Both the position numbers and the translations under genes were made by a program. Positions 24,543 through 33,077 of a DNA stretch of 64,000 nt are shown here, piece by piece. Where the stretch lies: NCBI RefSeq assembly GCF_004522235.1, contig NZ_SDLT01000028.1, forward strand, positions 62,001 through 126,000. The letters are read 5' to 3'. The notes below the pieces were generated by a model. The model saw only the letters and a list, made by a program, of their open reading frames with translations, made no database searches and was not told the DNA's origin. This stretch comes from Amycolatopsis nivea. Its GTDB lineage: Bacteria; Actinomycetota; Actinomycetes; Mycobacteriales; Pseudonocardiaceae. Each line of letters begins with the position of its first letter. The first letter of the stretch is position 1.

Positions 24543-25145
24543 ATGCTCGACCCGAAGTGGCTGCTGGCCGCGTTCGGCCCGCTCGGCGTCTTCGCGGTGA
24601 TGTTCGCCGAGACCGGCCTGCTCGTGGGCTTCTTCCTGCCGGGCGATTCGCTGTTGTTCACCGCCGGGGTGCTGGCGGCCTCGTCGAAGCTGCACCTGCC
24701 CCTCGCGGCCGTCATCGTCGCCGCGGCAGCCGGCGCACTGCTCGGCGCGCAGGCCGGATTCGTCCTCGGCCGGCGCGGGGGAGGCGCGCTGCTCGTCCGC
24801 GTGCGCAGCAAGCACCTGCACGAGGGCGTCGCGCGCGGATCGGCCCTGCTCAGCCGGTACGGGCTGGGCAAGGCGGTGGTGCTGGCGCGGTTCATCCCGG
24901 TGGTCCGGACCGTGCTGAACCCGCTCGTCGGCATCGCCGGGATGCCCGCCGCGAAATTCGCGTTGTGGCAGGTGATCGGCGGTCTGTTGTGGACGGTCGG
25001 GGTGACGCTCGCCGGGTACGCGCTGGGGGCGTCGGTGCCCAACATCGACACGTACCTGCTGCCGATCATCGCCGTGGTGGTGCTGCTTTCTCTGAGCCCG
25101 CTGCTGGTCGAACTCGTCCGCGCGCGCCGGAGCGTGCCGCGATGA
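24543..25145 (+). CDS. DedA-family membrane protein
   Basis: A 200-residue membrane protein from ATG 24543, with GGAGGTGG four bases upstream. It carries the DedA marks: an acidic first loop (FAETGLLVGFFLPGDSLLF), then RFIPVVRTVLNPLVGIAGM and a GGLLWTVGVT segment before the last helices. DedA proteins move polyprenyl-phosphate or phospholipid across the membrane and affect proton balance and antimicrobial peptide resistance. Its stop overlaps the start of the PAP2 phosphatase gene by 4 bases, a sensible pair for recycling undecaprenyl carriers. The BlaI-type operators upstream place it under envelope-stress control. Confidence 0.92.
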   Translation: MLDPKWLLAAFGPLGVFAVMFAETGLLVGFFLPGDSLLFTAGVLAASSKLHLPLAAVIVAAAAGALLGAQAGFVLGRRGGGALLVRVRSKHLHEGVARGSALLSRYGLGKAVVLARFIPVVRTVLNPLVGIAGMPAAKFALWQVIGGLLWTVGVTLAGYALGASVPNIDTYLLPIIAVVVLLSLSPLLVELVRARRSVPR

Positions 25146-25711
25146 TCGACGCTGGCCTGTATCGCGACGTCACGGATTTCGCCTGGTCACAGCACTGGCT
25201 GGCGGGCATCGCGACGACCTTCAGCGAGTACGGGGTTTTCCTGGTGGCACCGGTGATCCTCGCGCTGCTCTGGCGAGCACGGACGCGTGGACCGGCGGCG
25301 CTGGCGGCCGCGGTGTGGGTGCCGATCGCGATCGCGGCGGCGCTCGCCGTGGACACCGTGCTGAAGTCCGTGTTCGCCGAGATCCGGCCGTGCCGCGCGG
25401 TTCCGGGCGTGCACACGCTGCTGCCGTGCGATCCGCCCACCGACTACGCGTTTCCCAGCAACCACACGGTCATCGTCGCCGCGTTCGCGGTGGCGTTGCT
25501 GCTGGTCAACCGCAAATGGGGACTCTGGGCGCTCGTTTTCGCGGTGCTGATGGGGATTTCGCGGGTATACGTCGGGGCGCACTACCCGCACGACGTGCTC
25601 GCGGGGTTCGTGGTCGGCGCCGGAATCGGGGCGCTCGGGCTCGTGGTCCGCGAACCGCTGGCGAAGGTGGCGGTTCGGCTGATTCCAGTCGTATCCGGGA
25701 GGAAAACATGA
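25142..25711 (+). CDS. PAP2-superfamily phosphatase (possible undecaprenyl-diphosphatase)
   Basis: A 189-residue membrane phosphatase. The three PAP2 motifs are visible: a first region around KSVFAEIRP (about 80-90), then FPSNH (about 101-105), then RVYVGAHYPHDVLAG (about 139-153) with the catalytic His and Asp. Several helices surround them. Enzymes of this type dephosphorylate lipid pyrophosphates such as C55-PP at the outer face of the membrane. It overlaps by 4 bases both the DedA gene upstream and the DUF1707 gene downstream, so the three are one operon. Confidence 0.92.
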   Translation: MIDAGLYRDVTDFAWSQHWLAGIATTFSEYGVFLVAPVILALLWRARTRGPAALAAAVWVPIAIAAALAVDTVLKSVFAEIRPCRAVPGVHTLLPCDPPTDYAFPSNHTVIVAAFAVALLLVNRKWGLWALVFAVLMGISRVYVGAHYPHDVLAGFVVGAGIGALGLVVREPLAKVAVRLIPVVSGRKT

Positions 25712-26076
25712 CTGACGATCGACCCGTCCGCTGCTCCGACGCCGAACGCGAGCAGACGACGAAAGCCCTGAACAACGCGGCGGGCGAAGGACGGCTGAGC
25801 CTGGCCGAGGTGGAGGAACGGGTCACGGTCGTCTACGCGGCGCAATACCGGCACGAGCTGGACGCGGTGGTCGCGGACCTGCCCGCACCTGCGCCGAGGC
25901 CCAGCTGGCAGCCACTGCTTCTGCTGGCCGGACACCAATTGGTCACAGACTTCGGAGCCGCGCCGCCGCGGCGGAAGCTGGCGGTCGGAATTCTGCTGAT
26001 GTTCGCGGTAGCAGCGATGGTTTTCCTTGCCATGCATGGTTTCGCGGACGAAGGAGAGCATTTCGGGCACCGCTAA
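25708..26076 (+). CDS. DUF1707 domain membrane protein
   Basis: A 122-residue protein from ATG 25708, overlapping the PAP2 stop, with GGGAGGAA upstream. Residues about 6-58 match the DUF1707 domain (VRCSDAERE, LNNAAGEGRLSLAEVEERV, YAAQYRHELDAVVADLP), an actinobacterial domain of unknown function often joined to membrane segments. A proline linker and one C-terminal helix (about 94-110, LAVGILLMFAVAAMVFL) follow, then a charged tail. As third gene of the DedA/PAP2 operon it may assist or regulate them; no activity is known. Confidence 0.88.
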   Translation: MTDDRPVRCSDAEREQTTKALNNAAGEGRLSLAEVEERVTVVYAAQYRHELDAVVADLPAPAPRPSWQPLLLLAGHQLVTDFGAAPPRRKLAVGILLMFAVAAMVFLAMHGFADEGEHFGHR

Positions 26077-26085
26077 ACTGACGCC

Positions 26086-26823
26086 ATGCAGAGGGGAACG
26101 GGCGTCGCGTTGGTCACCGGGAGTTCGCGCGGGATCGGCAGGGCGGTCGCGGAACGGCTGGGTGCCGACGGGTTCTCGGTCGCGGTCAACTATCGCTCCG
26201 ATCAAGACTCGGCCGAGGCCGTCGTCGCCAAGATCCGCGCGGACGGCGGCCAGGCGGTCGCCCTGCGCGCGGACGTCACCGACGATGCCGCGCTGCGTGG
26301 CCTTTTCGACCGCACGGAACAGGAATTCGGCGGTCTCGACGTGGTCGTCGCGAACGTGGGGATCGCCCGGTTCGTGCCGCTCGCCGAGGCCTCCGACGAG
26401 ATCTACGACCTGATCTTCAGCACCAACCTGCGCCCCACCTTCGTCGCCTTGCGCGAGGCGGCCCGGCGGGTGCGCGACGGCGGCCGGATCGTCGTGATGT
26501 CGAGCGGAGTGGTCCAGACAGCCCGGCCCGGCACCGGGATCTACGGCGCCGCGAAGGCCGCCGGAGACCAGTTCGTGCGGGTGCTGGCGAAGGAACTCGG
26601 CCCGCGCGGGGTGACGGTGAACAGCGTGCTTCCGGGCGCGGTCCGCACCGAGGCGCTCCTCGCCGACGGGCCGCCGGGCGTGGTCGAGTACAGCGCGAAG
26701 CAGACGCCGCTCGGCCGAATCGCTGAACCCGGCGACATCGCGGACATCGTGGGGTTCCTGGCGTCGGACCAGGCCCGCTGGGTCACCGGCCAGACTCTGC
26801 ACGCCGGCGGCGGGCAGTTCTAA
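26086..26823 (+). CDS. Short-chain dehydrogenase/reductase (SDR)
   Basis: A 245-residue classical SDR. It has the NADP-binding TGSSRGIGR (11-19), the NNAG-equivalent VANVGIA, catalytic Ser in VVMSSGV, and Tyr-x3-Lys in IYGAAKAAG. It starts ten bases after the DUF1707 gene, so it could be a late member of that operon, though its role there is not obvious. Relatives include 3-oxoacyl-ACP reductase-like and general alcohol dehydrogenases; the substrate cannot be read from sequence. Its stop overlaps by 4 bases the stop of the convergent acyl-CoA ligase. Confidence 0.92.
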   Translation: MQRGTGVALVTGSSRGIGRAVAERLGADGFSVAVNYRSDQDSAEAVVAKIRADGGQAVALRADVTDDAALRGLFDRTEQEFGGLDVVVANVGIARFVPLAEASDEIYDLIFSTNLRPTFVALREAARRVRDGGRIVVMSSGVVQTARPGTGIYGAAKAAGDQFVRVLAKELGPRGVTVNSVLPGAVRTEALLADGPPGVVEYSAKQTPLGRIAEPGDIADIVGFLASDQARWVTGQTLHAGGGQF

Positions 26824-28364
26824 TCGCCCGGCCGTTCGGCCAGCAGCTGCGTCCGCACGTCGGTCTTCAGTACCTTTCCGACCTTCGACCGCGGCAGGTC
26901 CGGCCAGAGCAAGACCTCCTTCGGAGTCTTCACGCTGCCGAGCAGCTCCTTCACCGTGGCCCGCAGTTCATCAGCGGCAGCGGTACGTCCTTGGTGCAGC
27001 TGGACGACCGCGGTCACCTGCTCGCCCCACTTTTCGTGCGGCAAGCCCACCACCGCGCAGTCCTGCACCGCCGGATGCGTCATCAGCGCCTGCTCCACCT
27101 CGGCCGAGTAGACGTTGAATCCGCCGGTGATGATCATGTCTTTCGCCCGGTCCACGACGTACAGGAAGTTCTCCTCGTCGAGGTAGCCGATGTCGCCGGT
27201 GTGGTGCCAGCCGTGCCTGCTGACTTCCGCGGTGGCGTCGGGGTTCCGGTAGTACCCCGGCATCACGAGCGGTCCGCGCACCACGATCTCGCCGCGTTCG
27301 CCGCGCGGCAGGAGGGTTCCGTCTTCGGCCATGATCGCCACCTGTGTCAGCGGCGTCGGACGACCCGCTGAGGTGAAGCGTTCGCGCGCCAGGGAACCGT
27401 CCGGATGGAAATGGTCGGCGGGAGCCAGGGTCGAGATCATCATCGGCGCTTCGCTTTGCCCGAACAGCTGTCCGAGCACCGGACCGATCCGGGTGATCGC
27501 CTCCTCCAGCCGGGCAGCGGACATCGGCGCGGCCCCGTACCACAGGCATTCCAGCGACCTGAAGTCTATTGTGGACAGTTCCGGACGGTCCAACAACAGG
27601 TAAATCAGCGTCGGCGGCAGGAAGGTGTGGGTAATCCGGTGCCGTTCGATCAGTGCGAGGAACCGGCCGAGATCCGGCGACGGCATCACCACGATTTCGC
27701 CGCCCAGTGCCAGAACCGGGAAACACAGCACCCCGGCGGCGTGCGTGAGCGGAGCCAGCGCGAGGTAGCGCGGGCGCGGCTGGAACGGGTAGCTCATCAA
27801 CGTCAGCGCGGACATGGTTTCGACGTTGTGCCCGGTCAGCACCACGCCTTTCGGCCGCCCGGTGGTGCCGCCGGTGCCCACGAGCATCACCGTGTCGTCC
27901 GGCGGATCGGCCTGCCACGGCGTGCCGGGCAGCCCGTCGAGCCATTCGGCCAGCGGGATCGCGCCGGGGAACGAGCCGTCGAGGCACACCACCGTGGTCA
28001 GCTTCGGCAGCTGATCGGCGATCCGGGAGACGAGCGGCGCGAACGACTCCTGCACGAGCAGGCACGTGCAGTCGAACAGGTCCAGCAGCTCCCGGTTCTC
28101 CGCCGCTTCGTTGCGCGGGTTGACCGGGCACCACACCGCCCCTGCCCGGCTGATGCCGAAGACGCACCCGAACGACACCGGGTCGTTGGCGGAGAGGATC
28201 GCCACCTTGTCGCCCGGTCGCACGCCGGAACGGGCGAGCGCCCGGGCGACCTGCCAGGACAGCTGCTGGACCTCGCCGTAGGTGAGCGATCCGCCGTCCG
28301 TGGTCAAACACGGGGCCGACGGGCCCAGCGAGGCGCCCTTGTCGAGATAGTCGGTCAGTCGCAC
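26820..28364 (-). CDS. AMP-binding acyl-CoA synthetase/ligase
   Basis: A 514-residue adenylating enzyme. The P-loop-like motif VGTGGTTGRPKG (about 155-166), the A5 region LFGQSEAP, and the A7/A8 core HHTGDIGYLDEENFLYVVDRAKDMI followed by GGFNVYSAEVE are all present. A lysine late in the protein (LPRSKVGKVLK) is the A10 catalytic residue. It activates a carboxylic acid to its CoA ester. It is the last gene of an operon with the saccharopine-dehydrogenase-like protein and an SDR, and is likely under the divergent TetR regulator. The substrate may be a fatty or aromatic acid. Confidence 0.92.
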   Translation of the reverse strand: MRLTDYLDKGASLGPSAPCLTTDGGSLTYGEVQQLSWQVARALARSGVRPGDKVAILSANDPVSFGCVFGISRAGAVWCPVNPRNEAAENRELLDLFDCTCLLVQESFAPLVSRIADQLPKLTTVVCLDGSFPGAIPLAEWLDGLPGTPWQADPPDDTVMLVGTGGTTGRPKGVVLTGHNVETMSALTLMSYPFQPRPRYLALAPLTHAAGVLCFPVLALGGEIVVMPSPDLGRFLALIERHRITHTFLPPTLIYLLLDRPELSTIDFRSLECLWYGAAPMSAARLEEAITRIGPVLGQLFGQSEAPMMISTLAPADHFHPDGSLARERFTSAGRPTPLTQVAIMAEDGTLLPRGERGEIVVRGPLVMPGYYRNPDATAEVSRHGWHHTGDIGYLDEENFLYVVDRAKDMIITGGFNVYSAEVEQALMTHPAVQDCAVVGLPHEKWGEQVTAVVQLHQGRTAAADELRATVKELLGSVKTPKEVLLWPDLPRSKVGKVLKTDVRTQLLAERPGD

Positions 28365-28380
28365 CGCTCGTCTCCCCGTC

Positions 28381-29502
28381 TCAGGACTGCACCGTCAGAA
28401 CCGGATTCGAAACCAGCCCGAACGACCGCAGCACGCCGAGCAGCTCGCGGTGCCCGAACGCCTGGCACGCCGACGCGAACCCGGCGCGCCGCGGGGGTTG
28501 CTGCAGCAGCGAATAAGCCGCGTACGCCTGCATCAGCCCGGTCTGCTTGTAGTTGCAGGTCCCGTGGATCACGCAGTGCGCGCGACCGAGCGGGCCGGAC
28601 GCGTGCACCGAGTCCAGCGACGTATTGATCCGCTGGTTTTCCCTCGGCGGCATTTCGTCCCGGACCGCGGCCGCCTGCTCGTGCAGCACCTTGAGCTTTT
28701 CTTCCAGCGGCAGGTCTTTCACCTGCTCCAGGACGGCCGCGACAATCTGCGGCACACCTTGCATCAGTGCCCGGTCGAACACGCCGCCGACCGCTTTCAC
28801 GTTGGCCACCCGCGGATCGTTCTTGAACCACACCGGATGCGACGTGCCGCCCCACGGCAGCGCGAGCCCGATCTCGTGGTGCCCCGGCACGGCGACGTCT
28901 TGCAGTCCGCCGTCGGCAGGCCAGGGCAGGTACTCGTTCTGCTCCAGGTAATACGCGGCGGACAGCGCGGCGTTCACCAGGATGGTCTGTGTGGAAGCGA
29001 CAGTGGGGTAGCCCTTCCAGAACACCAGGATGTCCAAAGTGTCCAGTCCGGGAGTCTCGAGGCAGAGGTTCGCCGCGATCTCGCCGGTGGTGTACATCTG
29101 CGCGATGCCGGGGGAAAGCAGCAGGCCCTTGGCGGCCATGTCCGCGCCGTAGCGCTCTTCGGCGGAGATCAGCCAATCCTGCTCGCCGGTGGTGTCGAGA
29201 TAGTGCGTCCCGGATTCGAGGCAAGCCTGGACGACCTCGTGGCCGTACTCGCTGAACGGGCCGACGGTGTTGCACACGACCGACGCGTCCTGGAAAAGCT
29301 CGGTGAGCGGGCCGGTTTCGTGCGATACCTCGACCACCTCGTGGTCCACGGTGTCGAGGCCGGGAATGTGGTCGAGCGCGGCCTGGACCCGGGCCTTGTC
29401 CCGGCCGGCGGCGGTGAACGGAACGTTGTACTCGCGGAGATATTCGCAGATCAGGCGGCCGGTATAGCCGGAGGCGCCGTAAACGACGACGGGCTTGGTC
29501 AC
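28381..29502 (-). CDS. Saccharopine-dehydrogenase-like NAD(P)-binding protein
   Basis: A 373-residue protein with an N-terminal Rossmann fold (VVVYGASGYTGRLICEYL, residues 5-22) and the saccharopine-dehydrogenase-like core (VCNTVGPFSEYGHEVVQACLE...THYLDTTGEQ). The C-terminal half has no catalytic signature that I recognise. Such proteins are often labelled trans-acting enoyl reductase or saccharopine dehydrogenase-like. The setting, between an acyl-CoA ligase and an SDR, suggests a reductive step on a CoA- or lipid-linked substrate rather than lysine metabolism. Confidence 0.85.
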   Translation of the reverse strand: MTKPVVVYGASGYTGRLICEYLREYNVPFTAAGRDKARVQAALDHIPGLDTVDHEVVEVSHETGPLTELFQDASVVCNTVGPFSEYGHEVVQACLESGTHYLDTTGEQDWLISAEERYGADMAAKGLLLSPGIAQMYTTGEIAANLCLETPGLDTLDILVFWKGYPTVASTQTILVNAALSAAYYLEQNEYLPWPADGGLQDVAVPGHHEIGLALPWGGTSHPVWFKNDPRVANVKAVGGVFDRALMQGVPQIVAAVLEQVKDLPLEEKLKVLHEQAAAVRDEMPPRENQRINTSLDSVHASGPLGRAHCVIHGTCNYKQTGLMQAYAAYSLLQQPPRRAGFASACQAFGHRELLGVLRSFGLVSNPVLTVQS

Positions 29503-29530
29503 GACTGGTGTTCCTTTCGCTGGAGGGGAT

Positions 29531-30334
29531 TCACATGCCCATGCCGCCGTCGACCGGGAGGCCGGCGCCGGTGATGAAGCGGGCGGCGTCGGAGGCGAGG
29601 AACACCACGGCGTCGGCCATGTCCGCGACCTCGCCGAGTCGTCCGGCCGGGGTCTGCGCGACCACCGCGCCGATCGCGTCCTCGATGCTCGGGAACAGCC
29701 CGACGTCGACGACGTCGGCCGCGAGCTGGTTGCCCATCTGCGTCGGAACCAGGCCCGGGTACACGCAGTTGACTCGTACGCCGTAGCCGAGTTTCCCGGA
29801 CTCCATCGCCGCGACGCGGGTGAGCCGGTCGACCGCCGATTTCGTCGCCGAATAGCCCGCGATGCCGGGGAACGCGATGGTCGCGGCCACCGAGGCGATG
29901 TTCACGACCGCGCCGCCGCGTCCGGCTACGCCGCCCGGACGCATGGCGCGGAACGCGTGCTTCACGCCGAGCGAGGTGCCGAGCACGTTGACTTCGAGCA
30001 TCTTCCGCACGTCGGCCGGGTCGAGGTCGGCGACGAGCCCGGTGATTTCCACGCCCGCGTTGTTCACGACGATGTCGAGCCCGCCGTGCTCGCCGACCAC
30101 GGCCTCGACAGCCTGCGCCCAGTTGTCGTCGTCGGTGACGTCCAGCCGGACGAATCCGCTGCTGGCCCCGCTCTGCTTGATCGCGTCGGCGGTCTGGCGG
30201 CCGAGGTCCTCTTGGACGTCGGCGACGACCACCGCCGCGCCTGCCTTCGCGAGCGCCTCGGCCATGCCCTGGCCAAGGCCCTGCGCGCCGCCGGTGACCA
30301 GCGCGGTGCGCCCGGTCAGGTCGTACGAACCCAT
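29531..30334 (-). CDS. Short-chain dehydrogenase/reductase, 3-oxoacyl reductase-like
   Basis: A 267-residue SDR. I place the start at ATG 30334 (MGSYDLTGR), because the GGAGG just upstream is better spaced for it than for the ATG at 30340. Motifs are TGGAQGLGQG (NAD binding), NNAGVE, catalytic Ser in NIASVAA, Tyr-x3-Lys in YSATK and the ending VDGGMGM. It is the first gene of the minus-strand operon that continues with the saccharopine-like protein and the acyl-CoA ligase. Two direct repeats in its promoter region probably bind the divergent TetR protein. Confidence 0.92.
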   Translation of the reverse strand: MGSYDLTGRTALVTGGAQGLGQGMAEALAKAGAAVVVADVQEDLGRQTADAIKQSGASSGFVRLDVTDDDNWAQAVEAVVGEHGGLDIVVNNAGVEITGLVADLDPADVRKMLEVNVLGTSLGVKHAFRAMRPGGVAGRGGAVVNIASVAATIAFPGIAGYSATKSAVDRLTRVAAMESGKLGYGVRVNCVYPGLVPTQMGNQLAADVVDVGLFPSIEDAIGAVVAQTPAGRLGEVADMADAVVFLASDAARFITGAGLPVDGGMGM

Positions 30335-30392
30335 CGACATCTCCTCCTTGAGACGTGCCGCGAGTGCGGTGTAGGTCACACCGTAGCTAATT

Positions 30393-30431
30393 TTGGACAG
30401 TCGTCAAGATTTTCTTGGACACTCGTCAAGA
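30393..30431. promoter_or_regulatory. Tandem probable TetR operators, ttggacastcgtcaaga x2
   Basis: The 17-base words ttggacagtcgtcaaga (30393-30409) and ttggacactcgtcaaga (30415-30431) differ by one base and are 22 bp apart, about two DNA turns. Each is an imperfect dyad. They lie between the divergent SDR (start 30334) and TetR (start 30458) genes. Confidence 0.7.
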
Positions 30432-30457
30432 AATCGTGGCGCGCTAGACTGCCGGGT

Positions 30458-31072
30458 GTGACACAGGCGAAGGAGCGCATCTCCCGCCGCGCCGTGGACA
30501 AGTTCGCCCAGCGCCGCGAGCAGCTGGCCGAGTCCGCGCTGCAGGCACTGGCCGAGCTGGGCTATGCCCGCACGAGCCTGCGCGAAATCGCCCAGAAATC
30601 CGACTTCTCGCACGGCGTCCTGCACTACTACTTCGCGGACAAGGTCGAGCTGCTCACCTACGCGGTCCGCAAGTTCGAAGAGGTCTGCGTGACCCGCTAC
30701 GACGACGTAGTGGCGGAGGCCGGCTCGGCCGAGGAGCTGAAACACGGCTTCGGCGCGGCGATGGCAGGCACGCTGCGGACCGACGCGGCGATGCACCGTC
30801 TCTGGTACGACCTGCGCAACCAGAGCCTGTTCGAAGAGTCTTTCCGCGGCGATGTGCTCGACATCGACGAACAGCGCCAGGACATGGTGTGGCGTGTCGT
30901 GCGGCGCTACGCCGAGTTCACCGGCCGGCCGGCCCAGGTGTCGCCAGAGGTCGCGTACGCCGCCTTCGACGGCCTGTTCCAGCGCGCTTTGCTGCAGCAA
31001 CTCGCCGGTCAGGACGCGGCCGCGGACGGCTTGGAGGCCGATGTCGCGGCTCTGCTCACGCACTTCGTCTGA
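30458..31072 (+). CDS. TetR/AcrR-family transcriptional regulator
   Basis: A 204-residue regulator starting at GTG 30458. The N-terminal helix-turn-helix (about 20-65) contains LAESALQALAELGYARTSLREIAQKSDFSHGVLHYYFADK. The C-terminal domain has the Trp/Tyr-rich region MHRLWYDLRNQSLFEESF. It is divergent from the SDR/saccharopine-like/acyl-CoA-ligase operon; tandem 17-bp repeats in the gap suggest it represses that operon and perhaps itself. The ligand would be a substrate or CoA ester of the pathway. Confidence 0.92.
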   Translation: MTQAKERISRRAVDKFAQRREQLAESALQALAELGYARTSLREIAQKSDFSHGVLHYYFADKVELLTYAVRKFEEVCVTRYDDVVAEAGSAEELKHGFGAAMAGTLRTDAAMHRLWYDLRNQSLFEESFRGDVLDIDEQRQDMVWRVVRRYAEFTGRPAQVSPEVAYAAFDGLFQRALLQQLAGQDAAADGLEADVAALLTHFV

Positions 31073-31167
31073 CGGTTACCCCTCCGGAGTGGCGATGCCG
31101 GGTGCGCCCGCCCGTCCGTGGTTAGGATGCGCTCGGACGGTCACCGGGCGAGAAGGGGTGCGCGAGC

Positions 31168-32199
31168 GTGCAAGCGGGGGACCTTGAACCGCCTGAGCCG
31201 CAGGCCGTTTCCGCACCGTTGACCAGGGCGGCGATCTTCCTGATGGTGCAGGTCGACGCCGGTGCCGAGCAGGTCGCGAAAGACCTTCTCGCCGACCTGG
31301 CCGGACTGCAGCGCGCGGTCGGCTTCCGCGCCGCGGGGGCCGGGCTGACCTGCGTCGCCGGGATCTCGTCGGCGGCGTGGGACCGGATCTACGGCGGTCC
31401 GCGACCGGCGGAACTGCACGAGCTGCCGGTTTTCTCCGGCGACAAGCACACGAGCGTCCTCACCGCCGAGGCCGACCTGCTGTTCCACCTCCGCGCCGAG
31501 CGGCTCGACCTGTGCTTCGAGCTGGAATCGCTGATCATGGACCGGCTGCGCGGTTCGGTGAAGGTGCTCGACGAGGTGCAGGGCTTCCGGTACTTCGACG
31601 CGCGCGACGTGCTCGGCTTCGTCGACGGCACGGAGAACCCGACCGGCAACGGCGTCAACCAGGCGGTGCTGGTGGACGACGACGAACCGTTCAACCGCGG
31701 CAGCTACGTGGTCGTGCAGAAGTACCTGCACGACATGGCGGCGTGGAACGCGCTCACCACCGAGCAGCAGGAACTGGTGATCGGACGGCGCAAACTGTCC
31801 GATGTGGAGATGTCGGACGAGGAAAAGCCCGCCGACGCGCACATCGCGCTCAACGTGATCACCGACGACGAGGGCAACGAACTCGACATCCTGCGCGACA
31901 ACATGCCGTTCGGCCGTCCGGGGCACGACGAGTTCGGCACCTATTTCATCGGCTACACCAAATCTCCGGCGGTGATCGAGAAAATGCTGGAGAACATGTT
32001 CGTCGGGTCGCCGCCGGGCACCTACGACCGGATTCTCGACTTCTCCACGCCTCACACCGGCGCGCTGTTCTACGTGCCGACCGCGGACTTTCTGGAAGAT
32101 CCGCCGGACGCCCCGCCCGAGCCGGAACCGCCGGCTGCCGCGACGCCCGCCGGGTCGTCGCTGGGCATCGGAAGCCTGCGAAGGAGCACTCGGTCATGA
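31168..32199 (+). CDS. DyP-type heme peroxidase with encapsulin targeting peptide
   Basis: A 343-residue peroxidase from GTG 31168, with AAGGGG upstream. The DyP signature G150-F-V-D-G154 supplies the catalytic Asp153. His225 (DAHIALNV) is the likely proximal heme ligand and Arg243 (ILRDNMPFG) the distal Arg. A proline-rich linker (about 311-327) leads to SSLGIGSLRRSTRS. The LGIGSL core at 332-337 is the known cargo-loading peptide that docks inside encapsulin shells. The encapsulin gene follows with a 4-base overlap. The enzyme is therefore packaged in a cytoplasmic nanocompartment and probably serves in oxidative stress defence. The ORF lacks a Tat signal. Confidence 0.97.
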   Translation: MQAGDLEPPEPQAVSAPLTRAAIFLMVQVDAGAEQVAKDLLADLAGLQRAVGFRAAGAGLTCVAGISSAAWDRIYGGPRPAELHELPVFSGDKHTSVLTAEADLLFHLRAERLDLCFELESLIMDRLRGSVKVLDEVQGFRYFDARDVLGFVDGTENPTGNGVNQAVLVDDDEPFNRGSYVVVQKYLHDMAAWNALTTEQQELVIGRRKLSDVEMSDEEKPADAHIALNVITDDEGNELDILRDNMPFGRPGHDEFGTYFIGYTKSPAVIEKMLENMFVGSPPGTYDRILDFSTPHTGALFYVPTADFLEDPPDAPPEPEPPAAATPAGSSLGIGSLRRSTRS

Positions 32200-32993
32200 A
32201 CAACCTGCATCGCGAACTCGCCCCGATCTCCGCCGCCGCGTGGGCGGACCTGGAGGAAGAGGCGAAGCGCACCTTCGCCGAGTTCGCCGCGGCGCGCCGG
32301 GTGGTCGACGTCGTCGTCACCGGAGACCCGGCACTCGCCGCGATCGGCACCGGACGCCGCGAGCGTGTCGGCGACAAGTTCGACGGCGTCGCGACGAGCC
32401 TGCGCACGGCACAGCGGATCGTGGAACTGCGGGTGCCCTTCACGGTGTCGCGCGAGGAAGTCGATTCGGTCGAGTGGGGCGCGAAAGACGCGGACTGGCA
32501 GCCGGTGAAGGACGCCGCGCAGCAGATCGCGTACGCCGAGGACCGGATCGTGGTCGACGGTTTCGCCGAAGCGGGCATCACCGGCATCCGCCCGGCTTCG
32601 TCGCTTTCGCCGATCGCCCTGCCGCCGGAAGCCCCGCGCTACCCGAAGGCAATCGGCGACGCGATCGCCGAACTGCGTGACGCGGGCGTGGCCGGTCCGT
32701 ACACCGTTCTGCTGAGCGACGACGAGTTCACCGCCGCGTACGAGGCGGCGAACCACGGTTATCCGGTGCTGGAACACCTGAAGCAGATCGTGGACGGCGA
32801 ACTCATCCGCACGCCCGCGATCAGCGGCGCCTGCGTCCTGTCCACCCGCGGCGGCGACTACGAGCTCCACTTCGGACAGGATCTGTCCATCGGGTACTCC
32901 AGCCACGACGCGTCCACTGTGGAGCTGTACTTCTACGAGACGCTGACCTTCCTGGTCAACACCGCCGAGGCGGGGATCGGGCTGACCGCCTGA
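32196..32993 (+). CDS. Encapsulin shell protein (family 1)
   Basis: A 265-residue shell protein, the usual length of family 1 encapsulins with HK97-like fold. The N-terminus MNNLHRELAPISAAAW and the segment ARRVVDVVVTGDPALAAIGTGR are typical. Others are the ISGACVLSTRGGDYELHFGQD loop and the ending ELYFYETLTFLVN. Sixty copies would be expected to form a T=1 shell about 24 nm wide around the DyP cargo. The ATG overlaps the peroxidase stop (ATGA), with AAGGAG upstream, so the two are made together. Confidence 0.97.
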   Translation: MNNLHRELAPISAAAWADLEEEAKRTFAEFAAARRVVDVVVTGDPALAAIGTGRRERVGDKFDGVATSLRTAQRIVELRVPFTVSREEVDSVEWGAKDADWQPVKDAAQQIAYAEDRIVVDGFAEAGITGIRPASSLSPIALPPEAPRYPKAIGDAIAELRDAGVAGPYTVLLSDDEFTAAYEAANHGYPVLEHLKQIVDGELIRTPAISGACVLSTRGGDYELHFGQDLSIGYSSHDASTVELYFYETLTFLVNTAEAGIGLTA

Positions 32994-33077
32994 GGCGTTA
33001 CCTGATCATGCGGTCTTGTTACGCAGCGCGGACATTCGCCGAACCTTCCGGGGATACCCGCTCGCGATAGTTGCGGC

